From: Cricetomys ansorgei
Taxonomy: Eukaryota; Chordata; Mammalia; Rodentia; Nesomyidae
Direction of reading: 5' to 3'
NCBI GenBank assembly: GCA_026225945.1
Contig: JAMJFZ010001780.1
Span: 23,263 to 87,262, forward strand
DNA: 64,000 nucleotides
Every line of letters begins with the position of its first letter. Position 1 is the stretch's first letter. Below, piece by piece: positions 23,340 to 35,329 of this stretch. A program made the position numbers and the translations under genes. The notes beneath the pieces were generated by a model. It ran no database searches. It saw only the letters and a program-made list of their open reading frames with translations, and was not told the DNA's origin.

Positions 23340-24005
23340 CTCTAAATGCTCATCTAATATACTTTGTTCATATTCATGCCCCCTCTTCACATCCATCCCC
23401 CTTTCCTTGATCACCTAACTTTGCGTCTTTTTATTTTAATTAAAAAAAATCAAGTAGAGTTTGCACTGCCCATATACTCTTGGATGTATGGGCTTCTGCT
23501 GGAAAATGGTTGACCTCCTAGGGGCCATGTGTTTAAAGAAAACTGACTTTCCATCTCCCAAGCCTGCGCAGATCTTTTGTGTGTCTCAACTGCTATGAAT
23601 TCATATGGGAAACTACTCCACTATCTCCAGGAAAGAGTTTCTTTTTAATCATCCTCTGCCTATAGCCCTTAGAGTATTTCTAACTCCTCCTCCAAGAGAC
23701 TCCCTGAGCCTTGGGAGGAGGAGGTATGATGTAGAGGTTCACTTAGTGCCAATCTCATATTCTCAGAATCTTGATCAGTAGTGGGTATCTATGTTAATCA
23801 CCATCTACTACAAAAAAAAGCTTCTCTGATAGGGGTTGACTGAGCACTTATACCTTGGATATAAACAAGTCATTAGGCCATCCATTAATACTATATCCAT
23901 TTAGCAGAGTAATAGTAGTAGTTTCTCCCCTAAGGGCTATTACCTGTCTCACAACAAGTTCTTGGCCTCAGTAATGGCAATAATTCATTTCCTTGAAAAA
24001 AAATG
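23340..24005 (-). mobile_element. Rodent L1 (Lx-type) 3'-UTR fragment
   Basis: AATATACTTTGTTCATATTC, ATACTCTTGGATGTATGGGC, CCCTGAGCCTTGGGAGGAGG, AAAAAAGCTTCTCTGATAGG and AGCAGAGTAATAGTAGTAG are familiar rodent L1 3'-end words in the usual order. The pyrimidine-rich plus strand implies a minus-strand L1. No ORF2 is attached. Confidence 0.7.
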
Positions 24006-24047
24006 TATTTATTTGGAGTAAGAAGTATGAGCTTTTCCTAGTGGTGT

Positions 24048-24374
24048 GATGATTAGTGTTACTTGTCAGTTTGACACAATCTATAATCACTGGGGAGATT
24101 TGGCCTCTGGGAATGGTTGTGAGGTAGTATCTTGATTGCTTCAACAGAGGTGGAAGAGCTGCTCACTGTCAGTAAGGCCGTTCCTGGGCTAGATCCTGAA
24201 CCGTGTAAATAAAGAAAGGGGGCAGAGGAGCCAAAACATTCACTGTTCTCTCTTCCTGACTAGGAATATGATGGAACCAGTGCTTCTAACTCTTGATAAT
24301 CTGACTTCCCTGCCATGGACTGTTCCTTGAACTGGGAGCTAAAATCTTTCTCCCCTAAGTGGCTTATTAATTCC

Positions 24375-24420
<46 letters not shown>

Positions 24421-24508
24421 ATCTATCTATCTATCTATCTATTTGTGTTTATTTATTTATTTATTATCAGGGTATTTTATCACAGCAACAGGAAAGAAAC
24501 TAAGACAG
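24048..24508 (+). mobile_element. Abundant rodent LTR-like repeat (RMER-type), plus strand
   Basis: GTTACTTGTCAGTTTGACAC at the left, GCCATGGACTGTTCCTTGAA in the body and GGGTATTTTATCACAGCAAC at the right match the family seen in reverse at 3279-3697. A TCTA microsatellite has expanded just before the last 40 bp, at the spot where the family usually runs straight from TAAGTGGCTT to the terminal block. Confidence 0.75.
24375..24442. repeat. (TCTA)n microsatellite
   Basis: About 16 units with one register slip at 24421, followed by a short TTTA run. Likely highly variable in length. Confidence 0.97.
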
Positions 24509-25590
24509 AAAGCATACCTAAGCTCTTCTTAATCATGCCCCTTGACTACCCAAGGTTTATGCAAAGACAGGGACAGTGTTGCATCCGACAAGTCAGGGAA
24601 CTCCAAGAACTTTCCTGAGAGAGAATCCCCACTGCTGGAGTCATGACCAAGACTCCTGGTAGGCCTGGTCTAAAGGCTGACCACAGTTACAGACATCAAC
24701 AGAGTGAGAGAATCTTCCTGCAAGAAGAATGACTTCTTCACTCAGAAATAAAGCTAAGAAGAGTCCAAACTGTTTTTGTAAAGTGAGTGTTGGGAGAATT
24801 AGAGAGAGGGGGGATTAGAGGGATGAGCAAGATTGAAGGCTAGCTTTTAATTTTGCACTGAAGAGTCAGTTAACAATGGTTACAAAGGAAATTAAAAGCC
24901 TGGAAGCATTTGAGGATTTTGTTATTTCTGAAGTTACGAAACACATCAGTATTGCATAGGCCTGTGTTTAATGTGGTGTAGCAATGTGACAGCCTTTGTG
25001 GATAGGCTCTGGAAACCCTTTGAATGGCTTCCATGAGCAAATCAGCATTCTCATCACAACTGTGACCCTCAGATTCTGTGTGCCCATTTTTCTGGCTCTT
25101 AAAGACCACAGTCCCACACTTGTCATGAAGTTCACTCAAGTGGTATGCGTTTGGGGATTTGAGGGTGAGAAGAAAGGCCTGCTGGATATATGTCTGTGAA
25201 GCTGAAGAAGGGAAGAGTCCAGAAGAGATTCATCAACTGGCAGTTCAAAGCAACACCGCGTCTACTGTTGATTGTTGTGGTGAAATTGCCACTCAAATCC
25301 CAAAACCCAAGTAGAATCTAACCACTCATTCATTGTAAATCCCTGGGTAGATGGTGCTTTCCATGGTCATGAAAGAGGGAGCTCCTTCTCAAACTTTGAA
25401 TGTGGAATGTCAAAATGAATAGTTCTGCCAGACTCAGTCAAGATACAGTTGAAGCTAAGGAAACCTGCTTAGAATGAAGAGCTGAGGTTTTCATATCAAT
25501 CTTTATTTAGTTTGTGTCACAAGCAAGGGATTCATCTAAGTACTTGAATGATAGTTATGGATGTAAACCTGATTATGAACAGACGACGTA
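24509..25590. other. Unique sequence
   Basis: Overlapping 60-90 codon frames on both strands near 24.9-25.2 kb show no domain and no flanking splice signals. Confidence 0.45.
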
Positions 25591-25730
25591 GATGACATTA
25601 TCATTTACCAGATAGGTAAGGTATGAACAAGGTAAAAGAACTTGTGGAAGTGCTCATGGCTGAGAAGAAATGGGTGAAAATTAATTCCAGGCAGACTGCG
25701 CATATGCCTCTAGCCATCACCTTCTCTCAC
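25591..25730 (-). mobile_element. MIR SINE
   Basis: GACATTATCATTTACCAGAT, then TTAATTCCAGGCAGACTGCG and CTAGCCATCACC, run in MIR order on the reverse strand. It explains the start of an 81-codon frame over 25623-25868. Confidence 0.6.
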
Positions 25731-26730
25731 ACCCGTATCATGCCCTTTAATGTAACAGGAACCCATTTTTACTATGAAGTAGAAGACAAATGGTCTTTTG
25801 AAGTGTTATGTAGTCTATTGGCTTTGTTAAATGACAAATGCGGTAATCAAGATCACTTTCTTCAATGATCTTCAAATAAATTTGTATTTTGTTACATATT
25901 TGAAGACTCTGCTCTTATCTACCTTGTGTTAGATAGAGTGTGTGTTTTGCAGAACAACTGAATTTGTCAAGGCTATCCAGGCTTCTGCCCCTGGGAAGGA
26001 GGATGAATATAAGAAACAGGGCCTCTGATGGTAGCCATGGGCCCTTTTTCCCCACAATTCTATTATTTTATTATTTTGTATTTTTCAAAGATAAGCAGAT
26101 AATGTCTTCTTCATTTCCTGAACATTGTTGGAACTTTCTACCATCTTAACCCAGAAGAGAAGCCTTTTTCAGCACCTTCAGATCCCATATTCACAAAAAT
26201 AAAAGGAGAGGAATCACCCTTGTTTTGAAACAGGGTCACACATTAGCCTTGAGATCGCCAAATGGGCTAAGTGTGATCCTTTACAAGATTACAAACACAA
26301 GACAGCATGCCAGCACTCTAGCTCCTTAAGGCCCAGTAAGTCAAGGTGCTACACTTTTCATTAGTAAATAAGATGGAATACCATTGCTTAAATCATGCTC
26401 TCATCATTAAAAATCAGCTCCCTAAACAAGTTCATGTTTAGATTTGGAAGCAAGTAGAATTAGCATCAAAGAAGTAGGTGGACTACAATAGACACATAAT
26501 GCACAAATTCAGTTAAATTAGTTTTTAGACAAAAAATGCAATGTAAGCATGCCAAGGGAAGTTCACAGTTTAGTAAAGGCATACAAAGAAAAAAAGGCAA
26601 AAGCTTTTGCCAAAGATCTGGACAAAGGATTTCCTTCTGTTTGGATGATTAGATATCTACAATACCCTACAGAAAAAAATTGAAAGGATTGTTGACATTA
26701 AAGCATTTGGAGTGGGTGAACAGAAACATC
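25731..26730. other. Unique sequence with a small B1-related relic
   Basis: 26221-26320 (CAGGGTCACACATTAGCCTT ... TTACAAACACAAGACAGCAT) resembles a worn minus-strand B1/proto-B1. The rest is unremarkable. Confidence 0.4.
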
Positions 26731-27112
26731 ATTTTATTTCAATTGTAATTCCACCATTTCCCTCTCCCCTTTCCTCTCTCCAACTCATCTCATGCCCCTC
26801 ACTTCTTCTAAACTCCAGAGCCGCATTTATTATTATTATTTTTACATATATAACATCTACACCCAAGTATGTAAATGCAATCTGCTGAGTCCACTTAGTG
26901 TTGCTTGTACGTATATGACCTCAGGGTTAGTCATTGGTATTGGATAACTATTTAGGGAGCCAATCCCTGAAAGAGTCTAATTCTAGTTCTCTCAGAAATT
27001 ATTAGCTGCTTATAATTCTTTGTCTAGGAGTGGAGTGGGTGATAGTTCTCCCTTCCACATTAGCATATCCATCAGTGCTATACCCACCATACCTCACTAA
27101 TATGGCTGCCTA
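26731..27112 (-). mobile_element. Rodent L1 (Lx-type) 3'-UTR fragment
   Basis: TTCCCTCTCCCCTTTCCTC, AATCTGCTGAGTCCACTTAG, GGTATTGGATAACTATTTAG and TAGGAGTGGAGTGGGTGATA match rodent L1 3'-end sequence read on the reverse strand. Confidence 0.65.
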
Positions 27113-27339
27113 AACAAGACCCCAACTATGACATCAGAAAAACTTTGAAGAGGAATGATGAGAAAAAGGAAACTCTTTAAAACCACCAGGAAAAAATAAA
27201 ATAGTATCAATATTTATCATAGTAGAGAAGACCTAGAAAGCTCCATCCATTTTTAAAATCTTTTCTAATGAGTTGATTTATATACCTACTTTGAAGATTG
27301 AAGGCATAACCTGAATTGTCTAGAGTTCATTAACAGATC

Positions 27340-27395
27340 TGGGAATATAGGTTGCTAGTCTAATATGGTAAGGCTCTGGATTCAATCTATACACA
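27340..27395 (+). mobile_element. Possible ID-type SINE remnant
   Basis: AATATGGTAAGGCTCTGGAT followed by TCAATCTATACACATAC resembles the B-box side of an ID element. It runs into the GA repeat that follows. Confidence 0.35.
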
Positions 27396-27398
27396 TAC

Positions 27399-27420
27399 AG
27401 AGAGAGAAAGAAGGGGAGAG

Positions 27421-27451
<31 letters not shown>

Positions 27452-27458
27452 AAAAAAA
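27399..27458. repeat. (GA)n microsatellite
   Basis: Imperfect GA/GAAA run followed by A8. Confidence 0.95.
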
Positions 27459-27689
27459 CTTTGAACTTTGAGATTTCTTATCTTACCATGGCTTAAGAAA
27501 TCCTTTCAATTTTAGCAAGCTCACTAGCATCAAATGGATTCTTCTATATATTAGATTTTGTATGACAAAGCTTATCTTCTTAAACCTCCTATAGACTAGA
27601 ATCCTCAGTAAATCCACTCTCCACCATGGATTTAAACCAAAACTCACAGCGTGTCACTCAGCATATAGGAAAGAATGCAGCCCTTTCAA

Positions 27690-27830
27690 TAAGGTGTGGG
27701 TCTAAGGACTCTCCCAGTCACTTACTGCAGGCAAGCTATTTAAAGTCCTCAAGACTCAGATTTCTTATATTTAAAAATGAGTAAAGATTCCTTCAGATTT
27801 TAGTGTGATTATACACCAAGAACAAGGTCT
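27690..27830 (+). mobile_element. MIR SINE
   Basis: CCCAGTCACTTACTGCAGGC, CTCAAGACTCAGATTTCTTA and AAAAATGAGTAAAGATTCC parallel the MIR core in sense orientation. Confidence 0.65.
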
Positions 27831-27965
27831 GATATACAGTTTTGAGTTGGATACAGCTCACTGAATGGCATTTACTATTGCTTTTCTAGTTTAATTATCC
27901 CTGGTATAGAAATACAATTGACATTTTTGATCTAACAAAATTACTTAATTAGACAAGATGCCTAA

Positions 27966-28140
27966 TCAGGACTCACTACATGAGTTGTAGAGCCCGGAGC
28001 AAGATGGAAGATGGAGTCTTCTGTTCAAAAATTATCAAATTGCAAGGTGGCAACAGCAAAGCACAGAGCCAAGACAGGGTACTTCTTCACACCAAACTCA
28101 TGAGACTTCACAGGCCACACACATAAGTAACTGGCTCTTG
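27966..28140. mobile_element. Ancient mammalian repeat, probably DNA-transposon-derived
   Basis: TTGTAGAGCCCGGAGCAAGA, CTGTTCAAAAATTATCAAAT and AAGGTGGCAACAGCAAAGCA follow an old eutherian repeat I recall, in which GCAGGGCCCGGTGCAAAATG and CAAGATGGCGACAGCAGAGC occur in the same order. The family name is not assigned. Confidence 0.5.
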
Positions 28141-28719
28141 TCTTAAGTGACCTTTGGAAGTATCACAACTAGTTGTAAGAACTGGGAAAAATAACCATTT
28201 TTTTTTTTTAGCACTTCACTAGTTCTAAGGCAAATATCATCATCAATAATAATTTGGATACATATTAAAAAGATGCCAGCCAGTTTCTCTCTTCTAGTTC
28301 TGTTTGGTGCCATGGGTCATTCTTTCCCAAGGAAAATGCATTCAAGAATTGTGTTTTGATGAAGAAAAAGAAAAAAAAAGAAAGAAATCTTCCATTAACT
28401 CTTCTTCATTTTGCAGTACAATTGACCCTTGGAAGCAGAAAAGGAATTAGAAAAACAAAATAAACATTAGAAAACCTGAGGCACTCTGGACAGTGATCAG
28501 AAGGGAAAATGTGTTAACAAAATGTAATTCTGTTTAGGACTACAAAATGAGAATGCAACTTTCATTAATATCCTGGGCTGAAGCCAGGCTTTAGTCTGAT
28601 TGATATGGAGAATCCCAACTGTGAGGCTGGGAAAGAGGCTGAGATTTATGTACACTCGCCTTTTTTTTTACAGTTATGCTCATGTCTCTAGAGGCCAAGG
28701 CATTTTCAATAAATCATAT
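28141..28719. other. Unique sequence
   Basis: A purine run (GAAAAAGAAAAAAAAAGAAAG) lies near 28363-28386. No other feature. Confidence 0.45.
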
Positions 28720-29780
28720 AAATAAATAAGCGCAAGCAGAATTCTGAGCTCACTTCTTCATTCAAAGTTTCCATTGCCGTCCAAGACATTTCCACATGCA
28801 CAGCGAGGACAGAAGATGGATCTCTCGTTACCCATTATTTGAAGGAAAATATCTAGCTTTGATAAGGACGTAACATGATTTTTGCCCCCTGAACTTCACT
28901 GAAGACTATGTAATCTTTGCCAATGAACCCTTATAAGCAAAGGCGTGCTTTCTACTTTTAATGGTGGGTGAATAGCTTGTGAACACTTTACAAGGGTATG
29001 TCACTGCTCAGTTTGGGGTCTTTATGTGGTAAATAATTGCAGCTGTGAGCGAGTTTGAGAAATAACTGTACCACTTGGGGAATATTTTTTTTTTCGGAAT
29101 ATTTTTTTTTCTTTTCCTTTTGAATAAGGAAAGAGAGACAGAGAGAAAGAAGGAAGGCCCAGCATTCAGAAGTCATGTAAGAGAAAAAAAATGCTAAAGG
29201 CATTTAAATATTGGTCATTGCAACTCATATCACCAAATGGTATTAACTGAGAGGATTCAACAATAGCACACCCAAAATTTAACTTCATAGCTAAAGACAT
29301 AAAGCCGAGGAAAATCGACTCGCCAAATTCTGCTGTTACTCTGCCCTTGCAGCCTTCTAATCTGCATTCCTGTACTTTTCCTACAGGGCCTCCCTATAGA
29401 GTCCATTGCAGCATCTTTTCTTCCCAGAAAATTATGTCCTACCAGATTTACAAGTGTTCTGGTATCTCCTGTGATAATCCATCCATTTGCTTATTCAATA
29501 AACTAGATCGTTACTTTGAAGAGTAACTTTGGAGCCCGTGCTACTTTGGGAACTGGTACAGCGGTCTAACTCCAACTGCAAGAGATGTAAAACAGTGGTT
29601 AAAAAAAATGAAGAGGATCAAAATGAAGTAGAATCAGTAGCTGAGGAATCGTAGAAGTTGAGGAAAGAACTCGACATATACGGATAGCTGTTCTGTTGAG
29701 TAAGTGCCGAGGAGACTTGGCATCGGCCGCAGGAACCTGCAGGTTTCTCACATTTCCTAGCAGTCTTTCTACCACGCTTC
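28720..29780. promoter_or_regulatory. Repeat-free region with clustered CpG (candidate conserved elements)
   Basis: Three CpG clusters stand out: about 6 CpG at 28725-28960 including GGACGTAAC, 3 within 25 bp near 29305-29330, and 8 in 170 bp at 29645-29820 including GGCATCGGCCGCAGG. The last is close to the expected number. A strong acceptor-like tract (CTGTACTTTTCCTACAG) ends near 29385. No coding frame is evident. The cluster ends against a MIR. Confidence 0.35.
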
Positions 29781-29955
29781 AGAATGAAGACTCAGGAGCC
29801 AGATCACCCGTTTTCCAGTGGTAGTTCTTAGACATTTCACTCAGCCATTCTTGATCTCAGTTTCCTTCTGGGTGAAACACAGACAACAGAATATCTATTT
29901 CTTAGGCTGTTACAAGGATTTAAATCAGTGACTCGCCTGATAGTAATTCAAGAAC
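29781..29955 (+). mobile_element. MIR SINE
   Basis: One of the clearest MIRs here: AAGACTCAGGAGCCAGATCA, CTTGATCTCAGTTTCCTTCT and GGCTGTTACAAGGATTTAAA are colinear with the consensus. Confidence 0.8.
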
Positions 29956-32900
29956 TGGATGTCACCAGGCAAACACTGTAAGTACTTGGGTGCTACCTTA
30001 ACCACTGAAATAATGCATTTCTGCTCTGTGACTGGACTAGTTCCTCTAATTTCAGAAGACACAAAATTTTAATCGTGATATCATAACCTTGAAGGATAAA
30101 CAGCCAACTTTTAAAATATAAAAATCTTGGTTTTCCTTTGTAATTCTTGATAATTATCAAGCCTAGATTCAACACACCAGTAATCCAGATGCTATTATTT
30201 TCTCAGAAAGAAAAGGCAAGATTTACAGTAGTTGTTCAACTCACTGTTTCGGTGATATGGATAATATGGAAGATGATACACAGAATTTATTGTTATTACA
30301 TACGCAGCAAAGGCCATCAAAACTGAGGGGCACTGTCTTCTGTATGAGGCCAGGTAGAATAAATAGAAATTGGGAGGAATATGGGAACCAAGGCCAAATT
30401 AATATGTAATTCTTGAAATTTAGTGCTGGCTCTACTAGCCCTTTGCTCCCTCTCCCATAGGCAAGCTGCTTTACTGTCAATGCTTCTGTTTTATTATCTG
30501 AGTTCAGGAATGATAGTATGAGGGACTCATTTTACTGTGCAGCTTACAAGACAGACTTTTAAAATTACAAACTATGATAAAATAAAGATAGTATGATCAG
30601 TTTGTTAAATTTAATTTCTGCTTGCTTCTTTGCTATGCTTGGGGAATTTTTTGACTAGTAAATATAAATACATTTACATCCATATAATTTATACATTTAC
30701 AGGCACCAGTTTTGTTTTTTATTTTTTCCTTTTCTGTTACTATTGCTTACCCTTTTCTTCTGAAGAAAAAAAAAAAACAGGATAATGGTTGTCATCATTT
30801 GCATTCATTGAATCGGATTCACACTAATGTGTTATTACCGGGACATTTGCCTTTTAACACCAATGCCTCGTTACCTCCTTTCCTTACTTGGTACTCAATC
30901 TCCTTTAAAACTAAGCTACAGATGCTTAGCTTTCAGAATTTCACTTTGGACAGAAGGAAGGAGGCAGGAATGAATGTTCACTGCTTCTCTCACACCTCTG
31001 TCCTTCAGTTTTAGATGTTTCCTGCCAGAGCATTGTCCCTGAGCACACAACAGGGTCAGAGCTTTTCCCATGAACCTCTCCCCATCTTTGGGCTTATTTT
31101 TCTGCTTCAGGTTCTGTGCCCTGTAGGTGATAGTTGTACCTGGGTTCCAAAGTTTCTACTGTGATACAGTTCTACAATTTAAGAGATGCAGTTCATAATG
31201 AGGTTTCAGAAGAGTAGTTTTCTTAATCTGACGGATGAGAAGTCAAAATGAGATTGAGGCCGGAGTCAAACAGGGATAAAGAAAGATGGAGCCTACTAGG
31301 GTCTTAGGCTTGGCGCACAGCGTAAGCAGGCCCTGAAATGAGACTGAGTCAGGTTATGTAACAGTGTTTTAAGGAAAGAACCTAACTTTTTGAAATTGTC
31401 CACAGCTGCTGGTGGGGTATTAGTAGGGGGTATTCTGTACCCAGTGGTTTGTCCTCATCAACAAGCACATAACCTCAGGGGAGACGTCTCCTTGAATCAC
31501 TTGTTCCTGAAGAAGATTCTTGTGTGAGGAATGTGGTGTCCAGGGACTGCCAATGTCTACTGAGGTAAGGAGAGAAAATTCACCATGACCTAGAGTGAAA
31601 TTACTCTGTGGCATAGAGACTGCCTGCCCTTCTCTGTGGTTTGAGTGTCAGAGGCAAGATCACAACATCTCAACTAGAGGCCTTCCTTCTAGCTTGTTCT
31701 CTCCCAGGATGCTCCACAAACCATTTAGGGAATGCCTATAATGTGGTTGGTTGCTGGATTTCACTCTTTTTTTTAAGGGATTTTTTTTTTTTACAAACCA
31801 CTGATGTTTTGATAGGCTTTGCCTACTTGAGTATTTTTTTCTTCTTCTGTGACTATTTTTACTGTGTTAAGTTCTCACTACCTTTGCTTCATTTGATCAT
31901 ATCTCACCTTCATCCTCCACCTTCAAGTAGGAATAAAAAATGGCAGCCAGAATGAGACCACTACTCTTTGAAAGATCACACTAGGTACATGACTCATCAA
32001 GCCACCTGACAGACCTCCAGAGAAGCACCATAAAGGAGCAGTGTACCTTTGTCTCAAAATCAGGAGACAAAAAAGAATGCGAAGTGCTTGCTAAAAGTTG
32101 CTCATTTTATAAATTGAAGCAAACTTGATCAAATTGTTAGTGGATGAAAGAGTAAGCTTATCACTAAAAGTAAATGTAAGGGTATTATGTTTTCCTAGTA
32201 TAACTAGGAAACCTGTGAAACAATTTAACTATCAGTAACTATACAGTTACCAATAAGCTTCTTCTGACAATCCACTAAGCTCACAGAAAAGGCAGTTTTA
32301 CCAAGGCGTTTTAGTATAATAAACCAAATTTAGCATCTAAGAACAATCATGTGAACTTGATAAGGAAAACAGTTCTCCAGGAAATTTACCCTACTTTCCT
32401 TCTAATGTCTTTTCCGCTACTCCACAATGCTAGCAAACTTACAAACACCTGTAAATGTCAGACTTAAGAACCAGATACCATCAAGGCAAATTAGAAGTTA
32501 TTGTTGAGGACCCTGTCACTAAACACCTGTCACCTCATTGTCTAAGAGCCTGCCTTATGAAACCCTCATTCCACAGACATATGAATAAACTATTTTAAAC
32601 TATTTATTTAAATGATTTTAGATGTGGTTTCAGATGGCTCCTGTACCCATTTGAAATACTTTTCAGCCTCCTTTCTTTTCCAGTCACCCTGGTCACTGTT
32701 GAAGTGTTCACATCAGTAGCTCATGGTTACCTCCCACCATGCACCTTGCACAGTGCCCTTACCTTCCAGTTTCCTGCACTCACCTGATGTCAGGTAGCTA
32801 CCTACAACAAGCATGAGTTCAACTGTGAAGCCTAAATCTGCAGTGTGGTGAAATTTAGTATTGTCAGCAATATCTGGCTTTGAATTATATTACCTGGAGA

Positions 32901-33175
32901 AATCTATCACAAATTAGGAGCAATACAAATAAAACACCAGGAGCCAGCAAGCAAGAGGAACCTTGAAACTTGTGTGTTGTCAGTAGCAGTTGGGATGATA
33001 CATGTTCTTGAATATGGGTCAGTCTTACTTCGTTGGAGCTTGTTGGTTTCAGTCATTATATCTACAGTTTTTTAAACACTTATGAGGTATATGCTTCCAA
33101 AAAACTATTTGAATAAAACAACAGGCTGAAACACTCTTCTGTGACTGTAAGATTCTGTTTTATTTTGTGTTTTTC
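29956..33175. other. Long unique segment
   Basis: Over 3 kb without a recognised interspersed repeat. A consensus donor (GAG|GTAAGG at about 31565) and T/A runs near 30765 and 31780 occur, but no exon-like structure. Open frames reach 104 codons without any domain. Confidence 0.4.
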
Positions 33176-33620
33176 TAGTCTTTTCCAGTTACTATTGCTC
33201 CATGTAACTATGATATTATGCCTCCTGGCTTAGGAATTCAGACACGGAGAGCAGGATGATTGGTCTTTGCTTCACAATGACTTATGTTTCCACTGGAAAG
33301 ATTTTAAGTCTGGCGATAATTCAAAGATGAAAAATATCTGAAGACCTCTTCATTCGTATGTTGTCTTCTTTCTCATGTGGCCTGGTGGGTACTAAATGTT
33401 CACTGAACCTCAGCTTGGCTATTGGCTAGAAACATAAGTATGGTTTCTTCCTGAAGTCTCTCTTGTAGACTGGTGTAGGTTTCACATTACCTGTTACCTG
33501 TGTACCAAGAGTAGGTATCCCAAGAAAGCAAGAGGGAGGTCCCTGGCATTTTTATGACTTAGCCTCAAAATCAAGTTGTGTCCATTCTCTTGTACTGTGT
33601 TAGTTTAGTCACTGATAAAG
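33176..33620 (+). mobile_element. Old ERVL/MaLR-type LTR (MLT1-like)
   Basis: TCCAGTTACTATTGCTCCAT near the left, AGAGTAGGTATCCCAAGAAA and TTTTTATGACTTAGCCTCAA toward the right follow the order of MLT1-class LTRs (TATTGCTGCGTAAC ... TTTTATGACCTAGCCTCGGA). Highly diverged; ends not exact. Confidence 0.55.
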
Positions 33621-34382
33621 CTTTCCTTGGATATGGAGAAAAATCATGAAGTTAAGAACTCAGTGAAAGGAGGATTAAGGTTTTGAAGTCAGTTACAAAT
33701 GCAAACTGACTTTCATTTGATTGCAAAGGTATCTACTATAAGGAACTCATGTGATTCACCTCTGGAAAATTCTGCATGTTGAAGTCCATCCCATGTCCAT
33801 GAAAGTCAAATATCTCTCACCTCTCCCCACTTACCCACAGTCCTTTCTAAGATCCCCAAGTCTCAAAATTCACTATGTCATCTGCTCAAATACCTAGTGA
33901 TTCTTCATTAAGTTGATTGAAATTAAGACAAGGGCCCTTAAGTACAGCTTCTCAAAAACAGCTTCTCCTAGAACATTCGTTTTAACCAAAAGGCATTAGA
34001 AGGGATGGGTTATCTGTTCTCTAAACATTCGGTGCTTCATGAGGGAACAGACAGAGGGTAGCCTTTTCATACATCCCATTTAATGTGGGGGAATCCAGGG
34101 CACTCAGAATCATCACTGCTGTGTAGAAACAGCATTGGTTCACTTTGCCCAGCCCAGTCGTTTCACTGAACAGTATTCTAACAGTTCTACCATTTTAAGC
34201 ACCTGTGCCACATGATTTGGGGCCTTTCTGTGGGAGCTCTGGAGGTGGCAGGTTCACTCCATAGTTAACCTCAGAATGGTCCTGGTCAGAGTCCATCTTT
34301 GTGGCCTGTATTTAATTAGAGCTTGCTTGCTTCAAATTTGGCTCAATTGTGGTGGTCTTTTTGCCAACAGGATGTGGATTTA

Positions 34383-34384
<2 letters not shown>
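33621..34384. other. Unique sequence
   Basis: No repeat or exon signal is recognised. Confidence 0.45.

Positions 34385-34421
<37 letters not shown>
34385..34421. repeat. (GT)n microsatellite
   Basis: About 18 perfect GT units. Confidence 0.97.
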
Positions 34422-34422
<1 letters not shown>

Positions 34423-34889
34423 GGTCTCACCATATGAACGAAATGGGTGCAGAAAAGATACAAAAATAGCTATTCCCTGGGTGAAAAGGGACAGGTTTAT
34501 TCCAAACCTCCAAGGCTGTCTCTAGGGAAAGAAGAAATAAGATACTGGGGGAAATTTTTCCAATGTTTTAAGAGAACAATGTCTCTCTTCCAGAACATTG
34601 TCTGGGAGGAGGAGAACCAGAGAGCTGGAATGGAGAGCTTTGAAGTCTGTAACAGGTACTTGTGAATAGGGGATTGGAGGAGCCTGGGAGCTAATGTAGA
34701 CTTTGCTAAGCTAATAGCACCACAGGTTATATGTTAATGGAGGAACCAGAGGTGCCTTCTTTACCAGAGATAAGGGAAGTGATTCCATTTAGCAGGTAGG
34801 GACTATTTTCCTCTAATCCCTGATGGGTGCTGGTTTTGTCTAAATGTCAGACTTTGAGAAAAGTAGTTTATTCACTCAGACCAGACAGC
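34422..34889. other. Unassigned purine-biased sequence
   Basis: The plus strand is G/A-rich (CTGGGAGGAGGAGAACC). It may belong to an old retroelement, but no family is recognised. Confidence 0.35.
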
Positions 34890-35202
34890 ATGCGCATGCA
34901 CAGCTTGTGGGCAGAAATGTGGGAGCACACAGGCTACACATGTGGATGGCAGAGGATAAATTCAGGCACTGGGCTTTCCTTACCCTTAGTTTGAGACAAG
35001 TCCCTGTTATTGCTTCCTGTTGTAAGCAATACAGAGGGCTGGGAAGCTTCCGAACCTTCTCTGTCTCCACCTATCCTTCATTGTAGGAGCACTGGTGTTG
35101 CTGACAGTATCAGGTCCTGATTTATAGGTTCCGGGAATCTGGATTCAGGTCCTCGCACCTGTCTAGCAAGTGCTTCACACACTGAGACACTTCCTTAGCC
35201 CA
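34890..35202 (-). mobile_element. B4 SINE (ID-B1-like composite)
   Basis: AGTTTGAGACAAGTCCCTGT, GGGAAGCTTCCGAACCTTCT and GTAGGAGCACTGGTGTTGCT form the B1-like half. GATTCAGGTCCTCGCACC and AAGTGCTTCACACACTGAGA form the ID-like head, in reverse orientation. The GC-rich CATGCGCATGCAC side is the 3' tail. Nearly full length. Confidence 0.75.
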
Positions 35203-35329
35203 ATTTACTAATTTTTAATAGGGAATCTGTATTGCTAGTTGTGGTTTTAGTTTACAGTTTACATCTTAAATAACTAGGATATTTTGTATTACAACCCACC
35301 CCTTTCCTAACCATACACACTGGTGGTTA

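Noticed and set aside
25623..25868. 81-codon plus-strand frame
   Set aside because: Its first third is a reverse MIR; no domain in the rest.
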